NCBI RefSeq assembly: GCF_943373825.1
Contig: NZ_CALSBP010000001.1
Span: 434,001 to 498,000 of the forward strand
Reading direction: 5' to 3'
Origin: Aquimarina spinulae
GTDB lineage: Bacteria; Bacteroidota; Bacteroidia; Flavobacteriales; Flavobacteriaceae
Length of the DNA: 64,000 nucleotides
Shown: piece after piece, positions 44,839-52,069 of the stretch
Layout: each line of letters starts with the position of its first letter
Position numbering within the stretch: position 1 is the stretch's first letter
Made by a program: the position numbers and the translations under genes
The notes under the pieces: model-generated
What the model saw: only the letters and a program-made list of their open reading frames with translations
What the model was told of the DNA's origin: nothing
The model's database searches: none

Positions 44839-45555
44839 ATGGATAATTTTCAAATAGAAACTGCTCAAAATGTTAGTATACAGCAAAATGCTGCTGGGAT
44901 AGGAGAGCGTATTCTAGCGTATCTTATTGATCTTTTGATTATCATAGCGTATTTTATCATCACTATATTTATGATTGGTGCATTAAGTCTAGATTATGGA
45001 GATGAGTGGGCTTTTTGGTTAATTTTAAGTTTACCACCGTTCTTATACTTTATATTATGGGAAACATTTTGGGACGGTAAAACTCCAGGTAAAGCAACGA
45101 TGAAAATAAAAGTGGCCCGTATGGATGGAGCACGACCTGCTTTTTCGAATTACTTGGTGCGATGGTTACTTCGTTTATTAGATATTACTTTGGCATTTGG
45201 TGGTGTTGCCGTTGTTTCTATTTTGTTGAACGGTAAAGGACAACGCCTTGGAGATATGGCAGCAGGTACAACTGTGATTAGTGAGCGGCAACGTGTACGA
45301 TTTAACCAAACGATATTAGTTGATATCCCAGAAGATTATGTAGCCGTGTACCCTCAGGTTACTGTTTTTAGTGATGCAGAGATTCGTAAAATAAAAACTA
45401 TCTATACAGAAGCCAGGCGAGATGCAGATCATAATATCATTCTCGAGCTTTCTAAAAAAGTAAGTGCTTTGATGGATGTTACTCCGCAAGAAAAACCATT
45501 GCAATTTGTAGATAGAGTAATCGCAGATTATAATTATTATACGCAGAAGTTATAA
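44839..45555 (+). CDS. RDD-family membrane protein
   Basis: A 238-residue protein with three or four membrane helices and the RDD signature: GERILAYLIDLLIIIAYF (22-39; the R-x-x-A-x-x-x-D pattern) and the closing GQRLGDMAAGTTVI (about 131-144). A cytoplasmic tail (150-238) follows. RDD proteins have been linked to ion transport in some bacteria, but this subgroup travels with SpoIIM and MoxR. The 36-bp divergent gap to SpoIIM suggests shared promoter control. Confidence 0.92.
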   Translation: MDNFQIETAQNVSIQQNAAGIGERILAYLIDLLIIIAYFIITIFMIGALSLDYGDEWAFWLILSLPPFLYFILWETFWDGKTPGKATMKIKVARMDGARPAFSNYLVRWLLRLLDITLAFGGVAVVSILLNGKGQRLGDMAAGTTVISERQRVRFNQTILVDIPEDYVAVYPQVTVFSDAEIRKIKTIYTEARRDADHNIILELSKKVSALMDVTPQEKPLQFVDRVIADYNYYTQKL

Positions 45556-45622
45556 TTTTTGATAGTAGATATAAGCAATAAAACTCTTAGAGTATATTGT
45601 ACTAGTTCTTTATCCCTTCAGC

Positions 45623-45661
45623 TTTTATAAAAATGATTTCTTTTTCTAGGAGCCAATTTTT
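45623..45661 (+). promoter_or_regulatory. duplicated upstream block of leader-peptide genes (second copy at 46263-46301)
   Basis: TTTTATAAAAA-N3-TTTCTTTTT, TAGG and CAATTTTT occur in the same order at 45623-45661 and 46263-46301, with CAATTTTT 31 bp after the block start in both. A CTTC-containing stretch just upstream is also alike. The block precedes both plus-strand leader-peptide genes (45890 and 46345), so it is probably a shared promoter region. Confidence 0.5.
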
Positions 45662-45703
45662 CCTTGAATTACCGATAAGCATCTAATTAAAATATAAGGT
45701 AAC

Positions 45704-45850
45704 ATTTATAAATTGATAGGTTAAGATTTATAAATGCTAAGTACTACACCTTTCAATAAAGTATACTGTTACATTACCTTTATAGGACATAACATTTTAT
45801 GATGTCATAAAATATTTTCGCGAAAAGAGTCGTAAAGTCGTAAGCGACTT
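45704..45850 (+). promoter_or_regulatory. palindrome-dense leader before the first leader-peptide gene
   Basis: ATTTATAAAT occurs twice (45704-45713, 45726-45735; 22-bp period). Three perfect inverted repeats follow: ATTTTATGA-TG-TCATAAAAT (45794-45813), TTTTCGCGAAAA (45815-45826) and AAGTCG-N4-CGACTT (45835-45850). The ATG is at 45890. No gene fits in the 334-bp gap 45556-45889. Confidence 0.5.
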
Positions 45851-45889
45851 AAAAAAAATACAGACAAATTAATTCTTAAAACAATAATC

Positions 45890-46078
45890 ATGTTAAAATC
45901 TATTTTAGAAATTAATGGTGTTAAATCACTGACTAGAGGTAGCCTAAAAAATATATCAGGTGGAAGAATGAGAACAGATTGTAGTATAATATTTGGTGCG
46001 TGCGATGAACAACATCCTACAAATGATGAGAAGTTTGTAAAATGTCTGAATTATAGTGGCTGTGGCCCTGCTTTCTAA
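45890..46078 (+). CDS. GG-leader peptide, RiPP/bacteriocin-like precursor 1 (4-Cys core)
   Basis: A 62-residue peptide. The leader MLKSILEINGVKSLTRGSLK-NISGG ends with a double glycine at 24-25, the usual cut site of C39-type peptidase exporters. The core (26-62) is hydrophilic with four cysteines spaced C-x6-C-x13-C-x5-C and ends GCGPAF, which would allow two disulfides. The leader aligns with that of peptide 4 at 49215 (INGV / VNGV, then I-S/H-GG). It is followed 54 bp later by a strong terminator, so it is its own transcription unit. No target or activity can be named; bacteriocin is an inference from the leader. Confidence 0.75.
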   Translation: MLKSILEINGVKSLTRGSLKNISGGRMRTDCSIIFGACDEQHPTNDEKFVKCLNYSGCGPAF

Positions 46079-46131
46079 GATGATAATGCTAACAAGCAAT
46101 AATCATAAAAGAAGTATTTAAAATTTACTTT

Positions 46132-46156
46132 AAAAAGCCCTTTCAAAGGGCTTTTT
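46132..46156 (+). terminator. terminator of peptide gene 1
   Basis: AAAAGCCCTT-TCA-AAGGGCTTTT followed by further T residues; 54 bp after the stop codon. Confidence 0.9.
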
Positions 46157-46344
46157 TCTTTTCAATAACCAGAAATAGACTTGGAAATGAATCTTTTAGG
46201 TTTTAAATTATCCTAAATACAGCAAAATAACTTTTTTCTTTGTTTTATTCCTTCTCTTCGGTTTTTATAAAAAAAGTTTCTTTTTTAGGGTAACAATTTT
46301 TGTCCATGTTGATATGATAGTATAAATCATAAAACTTTTATAAC

Positions 46345-46506
46345 ATGAAAAAAATGAATTTTAAAAAACTAGAATTAAGTAAAAAGACCATTGCACAGGT
46401 AAAAGGAGGGTTGGCACACCCTATGGGACCTTATAAAGAACGTGTAAAATGGGCTGTGGGAACGCATAACACATGTCAATGTGAAACTATCGCTGCACCA
46501 TGCTAA
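46345..46506 (+). CDS. GG-leader peptide, class I lanthipeptide-like precursor 2
   Basis: A 53-residue peptide. The leader MNFKKLELSKKTIAQVKGG fits the L-x-L-x-K-x-T-I pattern of Bacteroidota class I lanthipeptide leaders (pinensin type) and ends with GG at 21-22. The core (23-53) has three Thr (40, 43, 48), no Ser and three Cys (44, 46, 53), including CQC. Thioether rings are possible, but no LanB/LanC gene is in the window. It has its own terminator 8 bp after the stop and the duplicated upstream block about 80 bp before. Confidence 0.7.
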   Translation: MKKMNFKKLELSKKTIAQVKGGLAHPMGPYKERVKWAVGTHNTCQCETIAAPC

Positions 46507-46513
46507 ATTTTAT

Positions 46514-46539
46514 AAGCGGACTTAGGTCCGCTTTTTTCT
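46514..46539 (+). terminator. terminator of peptide gene 2
   Basis: AAGCGGAC (46514-46521) and GTCCGCTT (46526-46533) with a T-run to 46536. Confidence 0.92.
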
Positions 46540-46561
46540 TTGTTTTATACAATAACCAGTA

Positions 46562-47320
46562 TTACTTAATCACTTCTGCTTTTATGAAAATATTTTCTTT
46601 TGGCCATTCGCTACCATCTGTAGGAACATTAGAGATTTTATCGGCCACATCCATTCCCTTTACAACTTTCCCAAAAATCGTATGTTCTCCATCCAGGTGA
46701 AAAGCTCCGTTTTTAGCAATTACAATAAAGAATTCGAATGGAGTTGAACGATTTGATGGATTATCTACCCATTGTTTGGATAAAGCAACAGCTCCTCTGG
46801 TGTGTCTTAAGCCTTTTACGGGTTCTTGCGGAATGGTATAGTCTCCAATTTCATGACGTTTGTTTGCCATTTGTTGGCGATCACTATTACCTCCCTGGAT
46901 CACAAAACCTTTGGCAACACGATAGAAAAAAGTTTCATCAAAATATTTCTGCTTTACCAGGTAAATAAAATTTGCTCTATGAATAAGTGTCTTTTTGTAT
47001 AATTTGATATGAATATCACCATGTATAGTTTTTATATTAACTAATGTCTCTGGGTTTTCTTTTCCATAATTAGTCAGGAATTCCTCTAGATTATCATTAG
47101 TGAGTCTAAATGGCTCTTCTTCAGTATCTTTATTTTCGTTATTAGATTTCTTTTCTTTTTGCGCTGCTGTGGTATCTTCTTTTCCCTTTTTGTCATTTAC
47201 AGAAATTGAATCTGTATTTGTTTTTACATCCTGTTTATTTTTCTTAGAATGTGTATCTTCACAACTAGAGAATATGAAAATAGATACGCAAAAGCATAAA
47301 ATTGATTTGGTAAATGACAT
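46562..47320 (-). CDS. cyclophilin-type peptidyl-prolyl isomerase lipoprotein
   Basis: A 252-residue lipoprotein: signal MSFTKSILCFCVSIFIFSSC with Cys20, a charged Lys/Glu/Asn linker (21-75) and a cyclophilin domain (about 85-250). Domain motifs are IKTIHGDIHIKLY, FYRVAKGFVIQGG (about 132-144, F-x-R-V-x-x-x-F-x-x-Q-G-G) and HTIFGKVVKGMDVADKI. It should isomerise Xaa-Pro bonds of envelope proteins. The ATG at 47320 is chosen over one 9 bp upstream for its better signal. Its start overlaps the NUDIX start on the other strand by 7 bp. Confidence 0.92.
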   Translation of the reverse strand: MSFTKSILCFCVSIFIFSSCEDTHSKKNKQDVKTNTDSISVNDKKGKEDTTAAQKEKKSNNENKDTEEEPFRLTNDNLEEFLTNYGKENPETLVNIKTIHGDIHIKLYKKTLIHRANFIYLVKQKYFDETFFYRVAKGFVIQGGNSDRQQMANKRHEIGDYTIPQEPVKGLRHTRGAVALSKQWVDNPSNRSTPFEFFIVIAKNGAFHLDGEHTIFGKVVKGMDVADKISNVPTDGSEWPKENIFIKAEVIK

Positions 47321-47958
47321 TTGAAACATTTAAGAATTTAATCCCAAAAATAGAAAAAATGTCAGTACCGGGAGAATCTTCCCATTTTATTATGGCTCCA
47401 GAAGCTCGTATGAAAGCATTGAATCATCTTAAAATTGAAGAGAGAAGCCCTAGAAATGCTGCAGTGATGATGTTTTTTTACCCAAAGGATACCATAACTC
47501 ATCTTGTACTGATTTTACGACCCGAATACGAAGGAGTACATTCGGGACAGATTGCATTGCCAGGAGGAAAAGTAGAGATGTATGATGTAAACTATACAGA
47601 GACAGCACTACGAGAAACTCATGAAGAGGTGGGAGTACAGCCTAATACTGTTACTATAATTAAATCCCTAACAAAAGTATATATCCCTCCTTCTAATTTT
47701 TGGGTACATCCGTTTTTAGGATTTTCTGACAGAAGACCCAATTTTATTCGCCAGAAAGAAGAAGTTGCAAAAGTGATTGAGGTTCCGCTAACAGAACTTC
47801 TTAACGAAGATAATGTTGTTTTTAAAAAATTAACTACTTCTTATGCAAAGAATATAGAGGTACCTTCCTTTGAACTAAATGGTTACGTGGTCTGGGGAGC
47901 AACTGCAATGATGTTAAGTGAGCTTAAAATGCTTTTAAAGACGTCAATAGCATTATGA
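47314..47958 (+). CDS. NUDIX hydrolase, CoA pyrophosphatase type
   Basis: A 214-residue cytoplasmic enzyme. The NUDIX box, with CoA-specific upstream residues, is SGQIALPGGKVEMYD then TALRETHEEVG (about 72-106); it has the longer loop of the CoA/YeaB group. It should cleave CoA and its derivatives to phosphopantetheine and 3',5'-ADP, with Mg or Mn. MTFETFKNLIPKIEKM is the usual family start, so the 7-bp head-to-head overlap with the isomerase gene is probably real. The acyltransferase gene follows after 42 bp. Confidence 0.9.
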   Translation: MTFETFKNLIPKIEKMSVPGESSHFIMAPEARMKALNHLKIEERSPRNAAVMMFFYPKDTITHLVLILRPEYEGVHSGQIALPGGKVEMYDVNYTETALRETHEEVGVQPNTVTIIKSLTKVYIPPSNFWVHPFLGFSDRRPNFIRQKEEVAKVIEVPLTELLNEDNVVFKKLTTSYAKNIEVPSFELNGYVVWGATAMMLSELKMLLKTSIAL

Positions 47959-48000
47959 TTTTGTATATTTGGCATTCCTAATACAACCGGTTTTCTACAT

Positions 48001-48804
48001 ATGGGATTATTTAAAAGAAATCCATTTGGACATATATTATTTTTTAAAAAATGGCTTATCCGTATTATGGGTGGGTTAACGCATAGTCGTTATAGAGGTT
48101 TTAATGAATTACAAATTGAAGGAAGCGAAATTTTTAAAAACCTTCCTGATAATAATGTGTTATTTGTTTCTAATCATCAAACTTATTTTGCTGATGTAGT
48201 AGCAATGTTTCATGTTTTTAATGCAAGCTTAAGTGGTCGTACAGACTCTATTAAGAATGTAGGGTATTTATGGCAGCCCAAGCTTAATCTATATTATGTT
48301 GCTGCAAAAGAAACAATGAGAGCCGGATTATTAGCAAGAATTCTTGCGTATGCCGGAGCTATAACTGTAGAGCGTACCTGGAGAGAGAAAGGAAAAGATG
48401 TGAATCGCCAGGTAAAAATGAGTGACATTACTAATATTTCTAGAGCATTAGATGATGGGTGGGTGATTACATTTCCGCAGGGAACTACAAAACCTTTTAA
48501 GCCTATTCGTAAAGGAACTGCTCATATTATCAGAAAATATAAACCAATAGTAATTCCTATTGTAATAGACGGTTTTAGAAGATCTTTTGATAAAAAAGGT
48601 ATTCGCATTAAAAAACGAGGAATATTACAATCTATGGTGATAAAAAAACCATTGGATATTGATTATGAAAATGATTCTATCGATGATATCGTAAGTAAAT
48701 TAGAGTTTGCTATAGAACAGCATCCATCTTTTCTTAAAGTAATTCCGAAGGAAGAATTAGAAGCCGAGGAAGAACTAAATAAGAAAAGACAGTGGGAATA
48801 TTAA
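48001..48804 (+). CDS. 1-acyl-sn-glycerol-3-phosphate acyltransferase (PlsC family)
   Basis: A 267-residue membrane-associated acyltransferase. The catalytic N-H-x4-D motif is NHQTYFAD (about 59-66), and the second motif is PQGTTKPF (about 159-166; Q-G-T replaces the usual E-G-T). IPIVIDGFRRSFDKKG forms the later block. It should acylate lysophosphatidic acid or a related acceptor for phospholipid synthesis. It is likely cotranscribed with the NUDIX gene 42 bp upstream and ends at a bidirectional terminator. Confidence 0.88.
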   Translation: MGLFKRNPFGHILFFKKWLIRIMGGLTHSRYRGFNELQIEGSEIFKNLPDNNVLFVSNHQTYFADVVAMFHVFNASLSGRTDSIKNVGYLWQPKLNLYYVAAKETMRAGLLARILAYAGAITVERTWREKGKDVNRQVKMSDITNISRALDDGWVITFPQGTTKPFKPIRKGTAHIIRKYKPIVIPIVIDGFRRSFDKKGIRIKKRGILQSMVIKKPLDIDYENDSIDDIVSKLEFAIEQHPSFLKVIPKEELEAEEELNKKRQWEY

Positions 48805-48836
48805 CCTTTTTAGTAGTTTATTACGTTCCTTCTCTC

Positions 48837-48874
48837 AAAAAAAGCCAAGAGATCATTCGATCTTTTGACTTTTT
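48837..48874. terminator. bidirectional terminator before the minus-strand peptide genes
   Basis: AAAAAAAGCCAAGAGATC (48837-48854) pairs with GATCTTTTGACTTTTT (48859-48874) with one or two mismatches. It serves the acyltransferase gene and peptide gene 3. Confidence 0.8.
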
Positions 48875-48905
48875 AATGTTAATTCAATATATATGAAAAA
48901 ATCTA

Positions 48906-49088
48906 CTAGGCTATTTGGCACATTCCCCAGAAACAAAAGAATTCTTCATGCTCAAAACCTGGTATCGAATTTAAAACACTACAATCAGCATGATTATAAC
49001 AACGCATACCTGTGTTACCTCCATTAATAGATTTTTGCTCTTTTTTATTTAAAATTTGAGCCCCTTTTAATTGCATTATTTTTTTCAT
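48906..49088 (-). CDS. GG-leader peptide, RiPP/bacteriocin-like precursor 3 (4-Cys core)
   Basis: A 60-residue peptide. The ATG at 49088 (MKKIMQLKGAQILNKKEQKS-INGG) matches sibling leaders better than the upstream ATG at 49124. The leader ends with GG at 23-24, and I-N-GG is the common Bacteroidota form. The core has four cysteines (RCYNHADCS, then EFFCFWGMC), so two disulfides are possible. It is 126 bp downstream of peptide gene 4 on the same strand and may share its message. Function is inferred from the leader only. Confidence 0.75.
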   Translation of the reverse strand: MKKIMQLKGAQILNKKEQKSINGGNTGMRCYNHADCSVLNSIPGFEHEEFFCFWGMCQIA

Positions 49089-49214
49089 TTTGTTAAAAAT
49101 TAGTTGTTTTATAGTAGCAAACATTTTAAGACAGTTGCAGTTTTCTGTCTATTTTCCTGATAACTTCTTGTTTTTTTAATCTTTACTGGTTGTTTAAAAA
49201 ATAGAACCAGGTAT

Positions 49215-49415
49215 TTAGGTAAATGAACATATAGAAAGTGTAACTATGTTTCCATTGATAATTCTTTCTACTCCACAACTTCCTGAACAGCAATCACTAT
49301 CCTCTGTACATTTTCTTGCTACATTTTGACATCCAGAAGTACCACCATGAATCGATTTCTGATGCTGTTTTTTAAGTATCGTAACTCCGTTTACTTTTAA
49401 AATTTTAAGAATCAT
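49215..49415 (-). CDS. GG-leader peptide 4 with cystine-knot-like core
   Basis: A 66-residue peptide. The leader MILKILKVNGVTILKKQHQK-SIHGG ends with GG at 24-25. The 41-residue core holds six cysteines in the order C-x6-C-x5-C-C-x3-C-x15-C, with the adjacent pair inside EDSDCCSGSC. This is the inhibitor cystine knot (knottin) spacing of many animal toxins and plant peptides, and it is unusual in bacteria. The core would be exported by a C39-type transporter and fold by three disulfides. It sits 67 bp downstream of peptide gene 5, just past that gene's terminator. Confidence 0.75.
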   Translation of the reverse strand: MILKILKVNGVTILKKQHQKSIHGGTSGCQNVARKCTEDSDCCSGSCGVERIINGNIVTLSICSFT

Positions 49416-49443
49416 TTTTAGTGTTTTAAATTAGAAATACAAC

Positions 49444-49472
49444 AAAAAAAGCCCTAAGGATTAACCTTAGGG
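49444..49472 (-). terminator. terminator of peptide gene 5
   Basis: On the minus strand CCCTAAGG-TTAAT-CCTTAGGG followed by seven T residues (plus-strand stem 49452-49472, A-run 49444-49450). Confidence 0.92.
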
Positions 49473-49482
49473 GAAGTAATAT

Positions 49483-49635
49483 TTAGTCTAACTGCTCAAA
49501 ACAACGTCCAAAAGAGCAATGACCACTACAAAGTCTAAGACATTGATCGCCATAGTATGTGCCAGCTTTGATTGTTTGTTGTTCGTTTTTGCTTAATTGA
49601 GTTGCTCCTTTTAAATCTAAAATGTTATTAAACAT
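49483..49635 (-). CDS. GG-type-leader peptide, RiPP/bacteriocin-like precursor 5 (4-Cys core)
   Basis: A 50-residue peptide. The leader MFNNILDLKGATQLSKNEQQ-TIKAG is like those of peptides 3 and 4 but ends A-G, which C39 peptidases also accept. The core TYYGDQCLRLCSGHC-SFGRCFEQLD has four cysteines spaced C-x3-C-x3-C-x4-C. A -7-like TAATTTTG is at 49692-49699 (minus strand). A strong terminator 11 bp after the stop supports the gene. Confidence 0.75.
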   Translation of the reverse strand: MFNNILDLKGATQLSKNEQQTIKAGTYYGDQCLRLCSGHCSFGRCFEQLD

Positions 49636-49790
49636 GATGATAAGTTTTAATTACCTACTCTGTTAGATAAGGTTTTCGGCTGCCCCTTTATCAAAATTAA
49701 TCACTGTGGATATTTTGATTCTGAAACTAAAGTATGTAGCAATTAGGGGGATTAAAAATGAAGTATGACCATTTTAAACAAAATAGCCAT

Positions 49791-49813
49791 AAAAAAACCT
49801 GCACATTGGCAGG
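49791..49813 (-). terminator. terminator of peptide gene 6
   Basis: On the minus strand CCTGC (complement of 49809-49813), a 6-nt loop, GCAGG, then seven T residues; 27 bp after the stop. Confidence 0.8.
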
Positions 49814-49839
49814 GTCATACATATTTTGAAAAATAATAT

Positions 49840-50001
49840 TTACTTTTCGTGATAACAATAATCGATAATCACTCCGTTTACTTCTGCAATCTCACTTGTT
49901 AAAACACTAGTTCCACCTTCTATTTTTTTCATAGAATCTACAGAAATCCTTGCTATTGTTAACTTTTTGAGATTGATTTTTTGTGTTCTGTCTTTTTTCA
50001 T
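49840..50001 (-). CDS. GG-leader peptide, class I lanthipeptide-like precursor 6
   Basis: A 53-residue peptide. The leader QKINLKKLTIARISVDSMKK-IEGG has the L-x-K-L-T-I-A and S-M-x-x-I-x-G-G pattern of Bacteroidota class I lanthipeptides, with GG at 29-30. The core TSVLTSEIAEVNGVIIDYCY-HEK has Thr31, Ser32, Thr35, Ser36 and a single Cys49, so at most one thioether ring could form. No lanthionine synthetase gene is in the window. It is 139 bp downstream of the AraC-type regulator stop on the same strand, with a terminator after it. Confidence 0.7.
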   Translation of the reverse strand: MKKDRTQKINLKKLTIARISVDSMKKIEGGTSVLTSEIAEVNGVIIDYCYHEK

Positions 50002-50140
50002 TCTTAAGATGATTTAGTTAGTTATAAACCTTTTTCTTAAGTATATAAGAGTTAAGAAAAATGTATTTCGTTAGAAATATATTTTATTCTAAGGTTTTAT
50101 AACAATTACTTATGGCTAAATTGTTTAAAATAGCCATGAG

Positions 50141-51763
50141 TTATATACTAATTTCTGGGTCTAAATACTGCTTATCCAAACTCTTAATATAATAGGACGG
50201 GTTGATGCCTGTTTTTGCTTTAAAATGTTTCACCAGCGAGTAGCTACTTTTATATCCAATTTCTGCTGCAATAGATTGAATAGAAAATGACCTGAATTTT
50301 TTATCATTTTTTAATCTTTTTAGGACATATTCAATTCTAAGGTCATTGATGTAATCGGTAAAGTTTTTTTCTTTGTGAATATTTATTATTTTGGATAAAT
50401 ATGTGGTATTGGTTTTTAACTTTTTTGCCATGGACCGTAAATTACATTCTAACTTTAAAAAGTATTCTTGAACTTCTAATTTTTCTAGGCCTTTAATGAT
50501 CTCATTGATTTTCTGATCGTCAATAATGATTTCTTTAGAGGATTCTTTCTTGTTGATAGTAGTTTGTTTAATAGATTCTAAATCGTTAATTTCTTTCATT
50601 AATTTATTAAACAAAGCTTTATTAGATCGTTGTTTTTTGATATACATAAAAACGATACAAGTTAGTGTCGTTAACGTGATTAAAAGAATCCAGAATATTA
50701 GGTTTTTCGCTTGCTTATCTTTGGTTTGCTTTGCCTTAAGAGTTACTATTTCTTTTTGAAGTCTATTCGTTTCTTTTTCGTGAATAATATCCACTGTTTG
50801 ATCCTTATCTTTTTGATAAGATTCATTTAGCTTAACATATTTGTTACTCCACAGATTTGCTTTTTCATGTTCTTTTTTTTCATTGTAACAATGAGCTAGC
50901 AGTAAATGAGATCTAATCGCGGGAGGTTTTAGAGAATCATTTTCTGCAAAGTTGTTTATACTATTTGTTAATACGCTAATTGCTTTATCATAAAATTCTT
51001 GCTGATAATAACAACTTGCAATGAAATAATTGGTATTGATTATGGGATAGGTCTTGTTGTTAATTTCTTGTTGAGATAGAATGTCTTTTGCTTTAAATAA
51101 AAAATCTAAAGATGTATCATACTTTTTTTGGTAATAATATACCATTCCTTTTTTTATATATAAGTCCAAAATAGCTTCTTTATACCCTAACTCTTTGCTT
51201 ATATCTAGTCCTTTTTCTATATAATATAATGTAGAATCATATTGTTCCCTATCTAAATATACCTCGCTAGTAAGAATCAAAATACTAGCGTGAGCTCCTT
51301 TTCTATGAAGATTAGTTTTCGGAATTAATTTAAGTGAGTGACGTGCAATTTTTAAAGCTTTGTCTAATCTGTTCATTCTTTTGAGAATAACAATGAGCCC
51401 CGAATTAGCCTTAATTTCAATTTCTTTATACCCTGTTAATTCTGTAATATCTAATGCTTTTGAATAGGCATCAAGTGCATCTTTGTTTTTTCCATCTCTA
51501 AGATGTATATGACCTTTTCTAGCATATATAATAGATAATAAAGAATCATGGTGTACTTTTTTAACTATTTGTTCCGCTTTATCATAATAGGACATGCTTT
51601 TTTCATAATCTTCGTTGTCGTAAAATAACCCAGCTTGTTTAATATATGCTATAGCATCTTGAATATCATTTTCTTGAGCAGAAATACAAAAGGAGTTGAA
51701 TACAAGAATAAATAAAGGAAAAATAAGGTATTTGCCTAATAAAGGTTTATAGTGGGTTGTCAT
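50141..51763 (-). CDS. TPR-containing AraC-type membrane regulator
   Basis: A 540-residue protein: signal peptide (about 1-29), periplasmic TPR repeats (about 30-320; for example IIYARKGHIHLRDGKNKDAL), one membrane helix (about 352-372; FWILLITLTTLTCIVFMYIK), a coiled linker, and a C-terminal AraC HTH domain (about 430-530; IQSIAAEIGYKSSYSLVKHF and the closing KTGINPSYYIK). This one-component design lets a periplasmic signal control DNA binding directly. It lies just upstream of four leader-peptide genes on the same strand, so control of those genes is possible but unproven. Confidence 0.9.
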   Translation of the reverse strand: MTTHYKPLLGKYLIFPLFILVFNSFCISAQENDIQDAIAYIKQAGLFYDNEDYEKSMSYYDKAEQIVKKVHHDSLLSIIYARKGHIHLRDGKNKDALDAYSKALDITELTGYKEIEIKANSGLIVILKRMNRLDKALKIARHSLKLIPKTNLHRKGAHASILILTSEVYLDREQYDSTLYYIEKGLDISKELGYKEAILDLYIKKGMVYYYQKKYDTSLDFLFKAKDILSQQEINNKTYPIINTNYFIASCYYQQEFYDKAISVLTNSINNFAENDSLKPPAIRSHLLLAHCYNEKKEHEKANLWSNKYVKLNESYQKDKDQTVDIIHEKETNRLQKEIVTLKAKQTKDKQAKNLIFWILLITLTTLTCIVFMYIKKQRSNKALFNKLMKEINDLESIKQTTINKKESSKEIIIDDQKINEIIKGLEKLEVQEYFLKLECNLRSMAKKLKTNTTYLSKIINIHKEKNFTDYINDLRIEYVLKRLKNDKKFRSFSIQSIAAEIGYKSSYSLVKHFKAKTGINPSYYIKSLDKQYLDPEISI

Positions 51764-51948
51764 TATGATAGAATGTGTATTATCAAAAGTAAGTAATACT
51801 TTTATTTTTCCAGAATATTTATATCACATACTCATAATGGTCAAAAATGAAAAGAGGTATAGAATATAATATGGTTGTTTCTTTAATTAGCCAAGAAATA
51901 ATTTAGCGGATTGCTTTTTGTTTTACAAAATATTTAAAAACAAAATGT

Positions 51949-51993
51949 TCTCCTGGTGAGGTAGATAATGGTACTGATGCCTTTACCAGGAGA
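51949..51993. terminator. hairpin in the 306-bp gap after the second LytTR operon
   Basis: TCTCCTGGT (51949-51957) is the exact inverse of ACCAGGAGA (51985-51993), with a 27-nt loop in which AGGTA and TGCCT can partly pair. It is the only structure seen in the gap 51764-52069 and may end the minus-strand operon. Confidence 0.5.
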
Positions 51994-52069
51994 GGCTGAT
52001 AGATCAATTTGTAGATTTCTGATTACAGATAGGATTTAAGCCAAGGGGAATTACTATTCTTAGTCTTTA

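Noticed and set aside
45734..45802. 22-codon frame in the leader of peptide gene 1
   Set aside because: It has no GG motif or leader resemblance and overlaps the palindromes; a leader peptide is possible but has no further support.
48896..49020. Plus-strand ATG frame that begins MKKSTRLFGTF opposite peptide gene 3
   Set aside because: It lies antisense to a leader-peptide gene with clear GG leader and family resemblance; only one of the two is likely real.
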